A stretch of DNA of 64,000 bases from Arthrobacter_M sp030063245. GTDB lineage: Bacteria; Actinomycetota; Actinomycetes; Actinomycetales; Micrococcaceae. Positions 42,097 to 50,802 of this stretch are shown here, piece by piece; position 1 is the stretch's first letter; every line of letters begins with the position of its first letter. The translations under genes and the position numbers were made by a program. The notes under the pieces were generated by a model, which was given only the letters and a program-made list of their open reading frames with translations, did no database searches and was not told the DNA's origin. The stretch is from positions 1,426,001-1,490,000 of the forward strand of contig NZ_CP180316.1 in assembly GCF_051131705.1 (NCBI RefSeq), given 5' to 3'.

Positions 42097-43341
42097 GTGA
42101 CGTCGACCGCCGGGACAGCAGCGGCACCACCCCCCTACACGCAGGCTCCGCTGCCGCAGCCGCCCGGCTACGGGCGGAACACCATCGGCGAAGTGTTCAC
42201 CAGCAGCGCGGCGGCACTTGGCGTGCCGGGGTTCGCCAATGCGCTCAATATTCCGCGTGCCCGGCGGATCTGCGTGGTGCTGGTCGACGGGCTGGGTAGG
42301 GCCCTGTTGACCCAGCGGGCCGCGCACGCGCCCTTCCTGCGGTCGGTCATGAGCGACGCCGCGGCGCACCACCAGCTGCCCACGCTCAACGCCTCCTTCC
42401 CCTCCACCACGGTGAGCTCGCTGACCAGCCTGGGGACCGGCGTCGTACCGGGTCAGCACGGGATGGTCGGGTACGACGTGCTGGACCCCGCGCAGGACAA
42501 GGTGGTCAATCTGCTGGGGAACTGGGATGCCGGCGTGGATCCGCTCGCCTGGCAGCCGCACCCGACCGTCTTCGAACGGCTTTGCGGCCAGGTGCCGGTG
42601 AGCACCGTCAGCCTGCCCAAGTTCGCCGATTCGCCGATGACCCGCGCGGCGCTGCGGGGCAGTGAATTTGTCGCCGCCGCTTCCCCACACGCCCGCACGG
42701 CGGCCGCGGCGGAACTGATGGCGGCAAATGAGAGCATGCTGATGTACTTTTACTGGAGCGCATTGGACAAGGCCGGCCACGGACACGGCTGTCAGTCCGA
42801 GGCGTGGGAACACCAGTTGGAGGAACTCGACGCCGCGATGAAGCGGCTGGCGGCCCAGCTTCCGGCGGACACGGTTCTGCTGCTCACGGCCGACCACGGC
42901 ATGGTGGATGTCCCACCGCAGGCGCGGATCGATTATTCCGCGGAACCGGAACTGGTTGAGCAGGTTCGGCATACCGCGGGGGAGCCGCGAATGGTGCATC
43001 TGTACCTCGAACCGGATGCCGGGGAGGGCGCGCTCGAGCGGTTGGTGGCTGCCTGGCTGAAGCGTTACGGCAAGCAGGCGTGGGTCCTCACCCGCGAGCA
43101 GGCGGTCCAGGCGGGCTACTTCGGCCCGGTGCGGCCCGAGGTAAGCGGACGGATCGGCGATGTGCTGATCGCGGCAAGGGAACCCGTGGCGTTCTTTGAC
43201 CTGCGGCGCGTCCGCAGCTCCGCCATGGACGTAGTGGGCCAGCATGGCTCCCTGACCAAGGCCGAACGTGAAGTGCCGTTGCTGCGCATCAGCATGCAGG
43301 GCAGGAGCGGGAGCCAGGGCAGGAAAGGCCGGCGTGGCTGA
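42097..43341 (+). CDS. alkaline phosphatase superfamily protein (nucleotide pyrophosphatase/phosphodiesterase type)
   Basis: 414 aa. The metal-dependent phosphohydrolase fold is visible from the first Asp in CVVLVDGLGRALL, the threonine nucleophile region FPSTTVSSLTSLGTG, and the later TADHGMVDVP metal site. No signal peptide is seen, so a cytoplasmic location is likely. The substrate cannot be read from the sequence. GTG start, 3 bp after the DUF5998 gene. Its 3' end overlaps by 8 bp the start of the ruined thymidine kinase gene. Confidence 0.87.
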   Translation: MTSTAGTAAAPPPYTQAPLPQPPGYGRNTIGEVFTSSAAALGVPGFANALNIPRARRICVVLVDGLGRALLTQRAAHAPFLRSVMSDAAAHHQLPTLNASFPSTTVSSLTSLGTGVVPGQHGMVGYDVLDPAQDKVVNLLGNWDAGVDPLAWQPHPTVFERLCGQVPVSTVSLPKFADSPMTRAALRGSEFVAAASPHARTAAAAELMAANESMLMYFYWSALDKAGHGHGCQSEAWEHQLEELDAAMKRLAAQLPADTVLLLTADHGMVDVPPQARIDYSAEPELVEQVRHTAGEPRMVHLYLEPDAGEGALERLVAAWLKRYGKQAWVLTREQAVQAGYFGPVRPEVSGRIGDVLIAAREPVAFFDLRRVRSSAMDVVGQHGSLTKAEREVPLLRISMQGRSGSQGRKGRRG

Positions 43342-43770
43342 GCTGATCTTCTTTTCCGGCACCATGGACAGCTGGAATCAACCTTGGCACTGCAGATGGA
43401 CTACAACCACCGCGCCCCCGGCCGCAGCGGGCTGCGATTCAGTAGTAACGACCGCGCCGGGGACTCGATGATCTCCAGCCGGCTGAGGCTGCACAGGGAC
43501 GTCGTTGAGGTGATCCCGCAGACCGACCTGTGGGCGGAAAACGTCCGACGGCGCACGCTGGGGGAGAGGATCGGCTACCTGATCTGCGACGAGGTGCAGT
43601 TCTAAACGTCCGGGCAGGTCGAACAGTTGGCGCGCACGGTGGACGAGATGGACGTGGATGTGTTTGCCTTTGGCATCGCCACTGACTTCCGCACCAGGCT
43701 CTTTCCCGGCTCCCAACGATTGATTGAGCTCGCAGACCTGGTGCGGAGCCGGCCAAGGATAGGAGCCTAG
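43334..43770 (+). pseudogene. tdk: thymidine kinase pseudogene
   Basis: Reads MAELIFFSGTMDSWNQP, where a working enzyme would have the ATP-binding loop (MDCGKST). A one-base loss shifts the frame near 43373-43380. The rest continues in another frame (ALQMDYNHRAPGRSGLRF ... LGERIGYLICDEVQF) until a TAA at 43603-43605 where the family has a Tyr codon. After it, homology resumes (VEQLARTVDEMDVDVFAFGI, then FRTRLFPGSQRLIELADLV) and then stops before the C-terminal zinc domain. Three independent lesions (P-loop frameshift, nonsense codon, lost C-terminus) mean it is dead. Thymidine salvage would depend on another gene. Confidence 0.88.
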
Positions 43771-43820
43771 CGGGCGTTCCTGCTGGTTGCACTCATCGCG
43801 GCGATGCTGCACCGCGCCGG

Positions 43821-45224
43821 CTAGTCGCCCTTCGTGCCGAACACGATTTCGTCCCAGCTCGGAACACTGGAGCGCTTGGGTTTCACAGCGGCCTTGCGGT
43901 CTGCGCGGTCTGGGGTGTCGGAGGACGACGTCGGTGCGGCCAGCGGTTGTGCCGGCAGGTCCCGGGCTGCCGGAGCGGAGCCGGCTGCTGCCGGAGGGGT
44001 TCTGGGTGCGGCCGACATCCTGATTTCGCCGGTCTGCGTGCTGACATTGTGCAACGCGATGCTGTCCGGAGCAGGCTCCGCGGGCCGCGGTGCCAGACTG
44101 AGGAGTGGGAAGGCGCGGGACCGGCTTTCCGGCCGGCGGGGGGCATCCGACCCGGTTGCCGAGCCACCATCCGCGGAATCCGCGCTGTCCGCGGCGGGCT
44201 CCGCCGCATCCGTTGGGGGGGCCAACTGACGCGGATGGGATGCCGGAACGCCGCTGGTGAGCAGCGCCGCCAAGGCATCGTCTTCGTCCTCGTCCACCCC
44301 GAGCCGCTGCCCACGCCGGGAGCGGAGCATATCCAGCAGACCGTCGGCGTCACTGTCGGCGTTGGAGGGATCGGCCGCTTCGCCGTCGTCGTCTGCGGTC
44401 TCGGACTGCAGCGCTGCCTGGGCCTCAAAATCAAAGGGCCTGTCGGCGACGGCGGTGAGCCGGCGGCCGGGGAGCGGGCTGTCAAGCGGCTCAAGTTCAC
44501 TAAGCTGCTGCGCCCAGCGGTTGGCGTTGTGGATGGTCTTGCGGCCTGGGCTGAAGGTCCACTGGGCCGGTGCAGGCTCCCCGATGCTGGCGACCGCCCC
44601 CGCGCTGCCGGTTTCGGCATCAGCGGCGTTGGAAGCAGCGGCGTTGGCATCAGCGGCGTTGGAAGCGGCAGTGTTGGAAGCGGCAGTGTTGGAAGCGGCA
44701 GTGCTGGAAGCGGCAGTGTTGAAATCGGCGGTAACGGTCCAGGTCCCATCCGGGCGACGCCAGGCATCCCACTCGACGCTGGCAGGATCGATGCCGAACG
44801 CGGCCAGCCGGTAGGCCACCATCTCGTCAAGGGTAGCCGCATTGTCGCCAAAGGCGGAACGGTACCCGTCATGGGCCGGAACGGCCGCGGACACTTCGAC
44901 GGCCCGGGCCTGACGGGCAATGAAGTCGCGCTCGGCCTGCACCGGTCCTTCGTACCGGCGGATGTGCGCGAGGTCCAGTCCGGAGGACTCGGCGATCGAT
45001 TCCACGGTGGCGCCGGCACGGATCTGCATCTGGATGTCGCGCGGAGACAGGCGCGGCTTCGCCTCACCGGTGTCCCGGGGAGTCTGACGGATGGCCTTGG
45101 CGGAACGCGAGGCCGCTACGCGCAGCGCCTCGTCAATACGCAGACGGTATATGTCGCCACCGGCACCACTGAGAAGCAGATGTTCGCCGCCATCATGGAC
45201 ACCCACCAACCGCAAATCCTGCAT
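43821..45224 (-). CDS. sepH: septation protein SepH
   Basis: 467 aa. SepH is an actinobacterial cell-division protein that stimulates FtsZ assembly. The N-terminal DUF3071 domain is clear (MQDLRLVGVHDGGEHLLLSG; then DIQMQIRAGATVESIAESSG, a helix-turn-helix-like segment). After about residue 165 the chain is disordered. It includes a run of ASNTA-type pentapeptide repeats (15-bp tandem DNA repeat, about 44625-44730) inserted just before WTFSPGRKTIHNANRWAQQL, a conserved segment. The C-terminus ends VPSWDEIVFGTKGD, as usual for the family. The ATG follows GGAGG by 4 nt. Confidence 0.93.
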   Translation of the reverse strand: MQDLRLVGVHDGGEHLLLSGAGGDIYRLRIDEALRVAASRSAKAIRQTPRDTGEAKPRLSPRDIQMQIRAGATVESIAESSGLDLAHIRRYEGPVQAERDFIARQARAVEVSAAVPAHDGYRSAFGDNAATLDEMVAYRLAAFGIDPASVEWDAWRRPDGTWTVTADFNTAASSTAASNTAASNTAASNAADANAAASNAADAETGSAGAVASIGEPAPAQWTFSPGRKTIHNANRWAQQLSELEPLDSPLPGRRLTAVADRPFDFEAQAALQSETADDDGEAADPSNADSDADGLLDMLRSRRGQRLGVDEDEDDALAALLTSGVPASHPRQLAPPTDAAEPAADSADSADGGSATGSDAPRRPESRSRAFPLLSLAPRPAEPAPDSIALHNVSTQTGEIRMSAAPRTPPAAAGSAPAARDLPAQPLAAPTSSSDTPDRADRKAAVKPKRSSVPSWDEIVFGTKGD

Positions 45225-45581
45225 AAGCCCTCCAGCCTCTCACTACATCATGGAAAACTTTGCCACTGAACGCACCCTTTTCCTACTACCGGTGCAGGCG
45301 TGGCGTGAAGACATCCGGATCATCGGCCGGTGGAACTGAGGACCGGCGGATCCGCCGTGGGAGAAATGCCGCCGTTGCGGGCACAAATCCAAGGTCCCTG
45401 GCGTTTGACCAGACGTGCATCCAAAGATGCCTGATTCGGGTGAGCCGAAAGCGGGTCGCCCGGCCCCTGGACCAGGATCCTCAATCCCGGATCCTTCAAC
45501 ACCCGCCGGTCCGGCAACGTCGGCGGTGCAGGGGAAAATCAGTAACCGAGCAACACCTACCGGAGCGTGAGATAAGAAATT
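45225..45581. other. 357-bp divergent intergenic region between sepH and DUF4193 gene
   Basis: Must hold promoters for both genes. No coding signal, palindrome or clear promoter pair stands out. The purine-rich GGAGCGTGAG at about 45563-45572 is the only ribosome-site candidate for the DUF4193 gene and is rather far from its start. Confidence 0.5.
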
Positions 45582-45881
45582 ATGGCGACTGACTACGATG
45601 CGCCTCGGACGTCCGACGATGAACTCCGTGCAGACTCTATTGACGAGCTGAAAAACCACCGCACCGATACGAAATCGGCCGTGGTGGACGAAGATGAGGC
45701 GGAAGCGGCCGAGGCCTTTGAACTGCCCGGAGCAGACCCCTCCGGCGAAGAGCTGCTGGTGACAGTGGTGCCGCCGCAGCCCGATGAATTCACCTGTTCA
45801 TCCTGTTTCCTGGTCCGGCACCGGTCGCAGATTGCCCGGGAAAACAACGGAATGCTCTTCTGCCGGGACTGCGAAAGCTGA
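45582..45881 (+). CDS. DUF4193 domain-containing protein
   Basis: 99 aa, acidic, typical length. The C-terminus has two Cys pairs (FTCSSCFLVRHRSQ and LFCRDCES), a probable zinc site. The N-terminal half is highly acidic (DEDEAEAAEAFELPG). Very conserved across Actinobacteria next to dut and the DUF3093 gene, as here. Function unknown. Confidence 0.93.
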   Translation: MATDYDAPRTSDDELRADSIDELKNHRTDTKSAVVDEDEAEAAEAFELPGADPSGEELLVTVVPPQPDEFTCSSCFLVRHRSQIARENNGMLFCRDCES

Positions 45882-45900
45882 GTACCTGCCGTTCTGCCCG

Positions 45901-45952
45901 GCCGGCGACGGCGGAGGGCCCGACGTCTAGCCGGCGACGGCGGAGTGCCCGA
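45901..45952. repeat. imperfect direct repeat, two copies, 29-bp period
   Basis: GCCGGCGACGGCGGAG followed by GGCCCGA (first) or TGCCCGA (second), at 45901 and 45930. It lies between the convergent DUF4193 and DUF3093 genes. Confidence 0.7.
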
Positions 45953-46003
45953 TGCCCGGCCGGCGGAGCTGTAGTAGCGGGACGTTCGTCCGCGGAGGGA
46001 CGT

Positions 46004-46480
46004 TTAGGCCGGGGCGGTCAGGGCGGCGACAAGCTTTTCCGGGTGCCTCGTTGATGCCAGCCAGTACGGAGTGCGGTCCGCTTCGTCGGTTATGGCTATT
46101 TTGACCACGGGGCCGATCCAGCCGCGGATGCACAGGTATGCCAGTCCGTTCAGCTGCGTACCGCGCTGGGCGGTGGCGTCCTCGCCGCGGAAACCTTCGA
46201 CGGTGCCAACGAAGCGGCGTTCGATGTTGGCGCGCCCCACCTGCACCGTATCCTCGGTCACCTCGATGCGCGGTGTTGAGGTTAGCAGGAGAATTGCCAT
46301 GATCAGGAAAAGGGCGGCAGCGGCCAGATAACCGGCCAGCATGCTGATCGGAGCAAGGACCAGAATGCCGGCACCGGAGAGCCCGACGACGACAATCCAG
46401 ATCCACGGGTTAGGCCAGAGCTTCTCGGAGTAGATGACGGCGGCGGCCGGCGCGGTGTTCATCGCGGAATTTTGGGACAT
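46004..46480 (-). CDS. DUF3093 domain-containing membrane protein
   Basis: 158 aa. Opens with YSEKLWPNPWIWIV, the family hallmark. Two membrane helices follow (WIVVVGLSGAGILVLA and LAAAALFLIMAILLL), then a cytoplasmic domain ending in ASTRHPEKLVAAL. Function unknown. It is divergent from dut across 102 bp, the same arrangement as in mycobacteria. Confidence 0.92.
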   Translation of the reverse strand: MSQNSAMNTAPAAAVIYSEKLWPNPWIWIVVVGLSGAGILVLAPISMLAGYLAAAALFLIMAILLLTSTPRIEVTEDTVQVGRANIERRFVGTVEGFRGEDATAQRGTQLNGLAYLCIRGWIGPVVKIAITDEADRTPYWLASTRHPEKLVAALTAPA

Positions 46481-46582
46481 AGCGACAGTTTTTCACCTTT
46501 CCCGGATGTTTTCATCTTGGCCGGCACGGTGCGCCGGCCGCGCACGGACCCGTGCCGTTGGTAACCGCTAGAGTGATCTGCT

Positions 46583-47098
46583 GTGAGCGAAGATAACTTT
46601 GAGGTAACTCCCGGGCCGGCCGCCGCACCCGCACCTGCGGGCGGCACCGGGGCGGCACGGCTCCAGGTGCAGCTGAAAATGCTTGATGCTGGGATCGAAG
46701 CACCCGGCTACGCCCATCCCGGTGATGCAGGTGCGGACCTGCGGACCCGGCTGGACCTCGTTATTGCACCCGGCGAACGGGTGCTGGTGCCCACCGGAGT
46801 AGCGGTCGCCCTGCCGGCGGGGTATGTGGCGCTGATCCACCCGCGTTCCGGGCTGGCCACAAAGCACGGACTGACCATCGTCAACGCTCCCGGCACGGTC
46901 GACGCCGGCTACCGCGGGGAAATTGCCGTGACTCTGCTCAATACCGACGCTTCCCACAGCATCAGCCTTTCCCGCGGAGATAGAATTGCACAGATGGTCA
47001 TTCAGCGCGTGGAGCATGCAGTCTTTATCCCGGTTGTCGAACTGCCGGACTCCGTTCGTGGAACCGGGGGCTTCGGCTCCACCGGCGGATTCAGCTGA
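46583..47098 (+). CDS. dut: dUTP diphosphatase
   Basis: 171 aa trimeric dUTPase that hydrolyses dUTP to dUMP and pyrophosphate. All five motifs are present: HPGDAGADL, PRSGLATKHG, GTVDAGYRGEI with the catalytic Asp, RGDRIAQMVIQ, and the C-terminal arm RGTGGFGSTGG. The N-terminus has a short Ala/Pro-rich extension (APAPAGGTGAA). GTG start. It probably leads the dut - DUF3710 - OB-fold - DUF3159 series on the same strand. Confidence 0.96.
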   Translation: MSEDNFEVTPGPAAAPAPAGGTGAARLQVQLKMLDAGIEAPGYAHPGDAGADLRTRLDLVIAPGERVLVPTGVAVALPAGYVALIHPRSGLATKHGLTIVNAPGTVDAGYRGEIAVTLLNTDASHSISLSRGDRIAQMVIQRVEHAVFIPVVELPDSVRGTGGFGSTGGFS

Positions 47099-47204
47099 GG
47101 GCCGTCCACCGCCATTGCCGCCAGGGTCGCGGGACGTCCGGACGAAGACGTGGAATCGCCACGGGAATGAATATTGCGAACATAGTCAAAGGAGATACCT
47201 CACG

Positions 47205-47972
47205 ATGGTTTTTGGGTTAGGCAAGAAAAACTCCAAAGGCCCGGGCCGGGCCGATGGGACGCAGGACGACGCGAACACCGTGGCCCCCGCGGAGGATCGG
47301 CACGTGAGCGTGAGTGACCCCTCCGACGTCGCCTATGATCGCGCGGTTCACGGACCCTTCGATGCGGATGAAATTTCCACCCGCGACGGTTACCTTGATC
47401 TCGGTGCCCTGCTCATCACCCCGTACGACGGACTCCAACTGCGTCTGGAAGTGGAAGAGCGGACCCAACGCGTCATTGCCGTGACGCTGGACCTGGCTGG
47501 TTCGAGCCTTCAGCTACAGGCCTTCGCGGCCCCGCGCTCGGAAGGCCTGTGGCCGGAAATCCGGGAGCAGATCGGCCTGTCCGTTGGCTCGCAAAGCGGC
47601 AGCATCGAGGAACTTGACGGTATGTTTGGCCCGGAACTCCTGGCCAAGCTGCCCGCCGTGGCGGCCGATGGCAGCCGCGGATTACGGGTGGCCCGTTTTA
47701 TCGGCGTGGACGGCCCGCGGTGGTTTCTTCGCGGCGTGCTCGGCGGCGACGCGGCCCTGGACCGGGATGCGGCGGCGCCGCTGGAAACTCTCTTCCGCGC
47801 CGTCGTCGTCGTCCGCGGTGACAGCCCGCTTCCGCCGCGTGACCTGCTGGCCCTGCGGCTCCCCAAGGATGCTATAGCGGATGCCACCGGACATGTTCCC
47901 GCGGAACAGCCCGCGGAGGGCCAGGGCGGCGAGCCGTACCGACGCGGGCCGGAAATCACCCAAATTGGTTAG
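47205..47972 (+). CDS. DUF3710 domain-containing protein
   Basis: 255 aa from the ATG at 47205, preceded by AAAGGAG. Soluble. Begins MVFGLGKKNSKGPG; the conserved core contains DGYLDLGALLITPYDGLQLRL and VARFIGVDGPRWFLRGVLGG. Found across Actinobacteria between dut and the OB-fold gene. Function unknown. The frame extends upstream to 46986, overlapping dut, but that part is not homologous. Confidence 0.92.
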   Translation: MVFGLGKKNSKGPGRADGTQDDANTVAPAEDRHVSVSDPSDVAYDRAVHGPFDADEISTRDGYLDLGALLITPYDGLQLRLEVEERTQRVIAVTLDLAGSSLQLQAFAAPRSEGLWPEIREQIGLSVGSQSGSIEELDGMFGPELLAKLPAVAADGSRGLRVARFIGVDGPRWFLRGVLGGDAALDRDAAAPLETLFRAVVVVRGDSPLPPRDLLALRLPKDAIADATGHVPAEQPAEGQGGEPYRRGPEITQIG

Positions 47973-47977
47973 TTTCC

Positions 47978-48352
47978 GTGCCTGACCGTCAGCCCGTCGA
48001 AGTGCAGGAGGGGACGCCCGTCTGTGCCCTGCCCGCGCGCGGACGTGTCCGCTGCAGCGGTTTTGTCGACTCGGTGACGATCCTTCCACCCGGCCGGGCG
48101 CCGGAGTTTTCCGCCATCATCACCGACGTGGATAAATATCTGCTGCCTGTACCGGGCGGCGCCGTCAGGCCGGGCGTGACGGCGAACGGAAAACAGAACC
48201 ACCGCATCCGGGTGATCTGGCTCGGACGACGGCGGGTGCCCGGCATTGCGCCGGGAACCCGGCTGCGGTTCGAGGGCATGGTCGCCCTGAGGGATGGTCT
48301 GCCGACGATGTTCAACCCGCGGTATGAAATTATCGGGAAACAGGAGATCTAG
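47978..48352 (+). CDS. OB-fold nucleic-acid-binding domain protein
   Basis: 124 aa, small single-domain protein with an OB-fold pattern (RGRVRCSGFVDSVTILP ... FSAIITDVD ... HRIRVIWLGRRRVPG ... LRFEGMVALRDGLPTMFNP). The last segment resembles the anticodon-binding/RecG-like OB edge. GTG start, 5 bp after DUF3710. The DUF3159 gene begins directly after its stop, so it is part of the same operon. Ligand unknown. Confidence 0.87.
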   Translation: MPDRQPVEVQEGTPVCALPARGRVRCSGFVDSVTILPPGRAPEFSAIITDVDKYLLPVPGGAVRPGVTANGKQNHRIRVIWLGRRRVPGIAPGTRLRFEGMVALRDGLPTMFNPRYEIIGKQEI

Positions 48353-49267
48353 TTGAATAACCCCGAAGACCGTACCCGGCAGCCCCCGTCTCCGCAGCCG
48401 CCGTCTCAACCGCCGCCGTCTCAACCGCCGCCGTCTCAACCGCCGCCGTCTCAACAGCCCCCCTCTCAACCGCCGCCGGGTCAAGTGCCGGGATCCCGGC
48501 TGCCCGCGGCCCGGCCGGGCCTAGGGAGCGGCGCGGCACCCGATGCTCCGACGCTGGCTGGACTGGCGCGGGAGATGGCCACGAATTCTGGTCTGGAGCG
48601 CAAGGACAACGGGCAGATTGATCTGCTGAAAGCCGCGGGGGGTTGGCGCGGCATCGCCGAGAGCGTTTGCCCGGGGCTGGTGTTCGTGGTGCTGTTCACC
48701 ATCACGGGTGCGTTGAATGTCTCGCTCATTGTCTCGCTGGCCGTCGCTGTCGTGTTCACCGTGGCGCGGCTCCTGAAGCGGGAGACGCTGACGCAGGCTC
48801 TCGCCGGCCTGGCGGGGGTGGTCATTTCGGTTTTCATCAGCCGCACCACCGGCGAGGCCAAGGATTATTACGTCCCCGGATTCTTCACCAACGCGGCCTA
48901 CATGGCGGCGATGCTGATCTCGATCCTGGTGAGATGGCCCGTGATGGGGGTGATCTTCGGCTATGTGCGCAACGAGGGGCTGCGCTGGCGCCAAGACGCC
49001 GGACGGATGCGAGCCTACCGGGCCGCCACCTGGATGTTGATCGCCGTGATGGGGCTTCGGCTGGCCGTGCAGCTTCCGCTGTATCTCGCGGACCAGGTGG
49101 GTGCCCTGGGCGCCACCCGGCTGATCATGGGGTTGCCGCTGTACGCGCTCGGCCTGTGGTTGGCCTGGCTGATCAGCCGTCCGGTGGCCGCGGAAGACCC
49201 CGCTGCGGAACCCGCCAGCGGATCTTCTACTGCCGGGCCGGCTTCCGCGGGGACAACAACGCCCTGA
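48353..49267 (+). CDS. DUF3159 domain-containing membrane protein
   Basis: 304 aa with about five membrane helices after residue 100 (VCPGLVFVVLFTITGALN; VVISVFISRTTGEAKDYYVPG, family-typical). The TTG start is supported by AGGAG 6 nt upstream. Residues about 17-44 are a proline/glutamine/serine tract (PPSQP repeated), encoded by 15-bp units at about 48403-48480. Function unknown; always near dut and the OB-fold gene. Its last 41 bp overlap tail-to-tail with the convergent TrkA gene. Confidence 0.9.
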   Translation: MNNPEDRTRQPPSPQPPSQPPPSQPPPSQPPPSQQPPSQPPPGQVPGSRLPAARPGLGSGAAPDAPTLAGLAREMATNSGLERKDNGQIDLLKAAGGWRGIAESVCPGLVFVVLFTITGALNVSLIVSLAVAVVFTVARLLKRETLTQALAGLAGVVISVFISRTTGEAKDYYVPGFFTNAAYMAAMLISILVRWPVMGVIFGYVRNEGLRWRQDAGRMRAYRAATWMLIAVMGLRLAVQLPLYLADQVGALGATRLIMGLPLYALGLWLAWLISRPVAAEDPAAEPASGSSTAGPASAGTTTP

Positions 49268-49901
49268 GCTCGTCTTCGGCCGCGATGGTGGTCAGGAAGA
49301 ACAGCTCATCGCCGCTGTCGATTACGTCGTCGATGCTCGGGGTGATCGGTGCTTCGTCGCGAAGAATGGCCACCAGGGTGGAATCCGCCGGCCACGTAAT
49401 GGAACCGACTGTGCTGCCGATCACCGCCGCGTCCCCGGGCACGGTGAACTCCACCAGTGAGGAGACCCCGGACTGCAGCGTCAGCAGACGCACCAGATCG
49501 CCGATTTCCACCGCTTCCTCAACCAGGGCTGTCATTAGCCGCGGCGTATTCACCGCGACATCAACCCCCCAGGAATCGTCGAACATCCAGTCGTTTTTCG
49601 GGTTATTGACCCTACCGACCGTGCGTCCGACACCGAACTCCGTCTTGGCCAGCAGCGAGACCACCAGGTTGACCTTGTCGTCACCGGTTGCCGAGACCAC
49701 GACGTCCGCCTCTTCGAGTCTGGCTTCCCTGAGCGTACTGATTTCGCAGGCGTCCCCGACCAGCCAGCGCGCACCGCGCAGGCCGCTGCGGCCGATCACC
49801 TCCGGTTTCGGATCGATCAGCAGAATCTCGTGCCCGTGCGAAAGCAGCTCCCGGGCGATCGAGGATCCTACGCTGCCGGATCCCACTATGACGACTTTCA
49901 C
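49227..49901 (-). CDS. trkA: TrkA family potassium uptake regulator (RCK), second of pair
   Basis: 224 aa. The N-terminal RCK/Rossmann NAD-binding domain (VVIVGSGSVGSSIARELLS; then LLIDPKPE) and the C-terminal TrkA-C domain (TVPGDAAVIGSTVGSI) are complete. Such proteins gate potassium transporters in response to nucleotides. The start ATG overlaps the stop of the upstream TrkA gene by 4 bp (ATGA), so they are translationally coupled. It corresponds to the ceoB/ceoC pair of mycobacteria. Confidence 0.93.
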   Translation of the reverse strand: MKVVIVGSGSVGSSIARELLSHGHEILLIDPKPEVIGRSGLRGARWLVGDACEISTLREARLEEADVVVSATGDDKVNLVVSLLAKTEFGVGRTVGRVNNPKNDWMFDDSWGVDVAVNTPRLMTALVEEAVEIGDLVRLLTLQSGVSSLVEFTVPGDAAVIGSTVGSITWPADSTLVAILRDEAPITPSIDDVIDSGDELFFLTTIAAEDELRALLSPRKPARQ

Positions 49902-50572
49902 TCGGACTCCTTGGCTGGGGCGCTGGCAAGAATGCGGCTGATCTCGGAATTTTCTGCCACCGGCAGCATCACATGAACGGTGTCGCCCTGCTGGTAACTG
50001 GTGTCCGCGCGGGGCAGCATGCCCTCGCCGAATCGGGTCAGATAGGCCACCTTGCAGCCGGCGGCCTTTTCGATGTCCAGCACATGTCGGCCGATCCAGC
50101 CCGCGTGCAGATTGACCTCGGTGAGGATCAGCCGGCCGGACGGCTCGCGGAAGTCCCCGCTGATGGTGGCCTCCGGCAGAATCCTTCGGAGCACCTGGTC
50201 CGCGCTCCAGCGCACGGCTGCGACGGTGGGAATGCCAAGACGCTGGTAGATCTCCGCGCGGCCCGGATCATAGATGCGGGCGACGACGTGCTCCACGTGG
50301 AAGGTCTCCCGTGCCACGCGTGTGGCCAGCACATTGGAATTATCACCACTGGAAACAGCGGCGAAGGCGTAAGCGTTTTCGATGTCCGCCTGCTTGAGTG
50401 TTTCCCGGTCAAAGCCGACGCCGGTGACCTTGCGGCCGGCAAAGCCCGTCCTTAACCGGCGGAAGGCACGGTCGTCCTGATCGATAATGGCCACCGAATG
50501 TCCGGCGTCCTCCAGCGTATGCGCCAACGTGGCGCCGACCCGGCCACAGCCCATGATCACGAAATGCGCCAT
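49898..50572 (-). CDS. trkA: TrkA family potassium uptake regulator (RCK), first of pair
   Basis: 224 aa. RCK domain with GCGRVGATLAHTLEDAGHSV and acidic IIDQDD at the end of the second strand, as for NAD(H)/nucleotide binding; the TrkA-C domain lies near the C-terminus. It is the leading gene of the pair and divergent from the KimA-like permease across about 230 bp. No TrkH/TrkG channel gene is seen in the window, so the permease is the best candidate partner. Confidence 0.93.
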   Translation of the reverse strand: MAHFVIMGCGRVGATLAHTLEDAGHSVAIIDQDDRAFRRLRTGFAGRKVTGVGFDRETLKQADIENAYAFAAVSSGDNSNVLATRVARETFHVEHVVARIYDPGRAEIYQRLGIPTVAAVRWSADQVLRRILPEATISGDFREPSGRLILTEVNLHAGWIGRHVLDIEKAAGCKVAYLTRFGEGMLPRADTSYQQGDTVHVMLPVAENSEISRILASAPAKESE

Positions 50573-50802
50573 TGGCCCTCCTCAAGGTGCTTGTTCCGTG
50601 ACGTTCTTTGCCACGCGGATGGTGAACTCGTTCGTGGACATTATCCGCTGCCCGATACACGCTGACCAACTCGTGCCCACCGGCGCGGGTAACTTGTCAG
50701 TCCTGCCGGAGCCTTCGCGCTGGCCGTGCCGTAAAGTGGCGTTGATACTGACGCCAAGGCTGGTCCCTGCCTTGGCCGCATATGAGCCTCAAAGGTAGAA
50801 CC

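Noticed and set aside
43334..43620. Programmed frameshift keeping thymidine kinase alive
   Set aside because: The ATP-binding loop codons are lost, there is a separate nonsense codon, and the C-terminal domain is missing.
45260..45592. 110-codon frame in the sepH/DUF4193 gap
   Set aside because: No ribosome site, Arg-rich composition, overlaps the DUF4193 start and shows no recognisable family.
50573..50802. c-di-AMP (ydaO) riboswitch before the KimA-like gene
   Set aside because: I could not find the conserved core segments or a plausible expression platform in this 230-bp gap.
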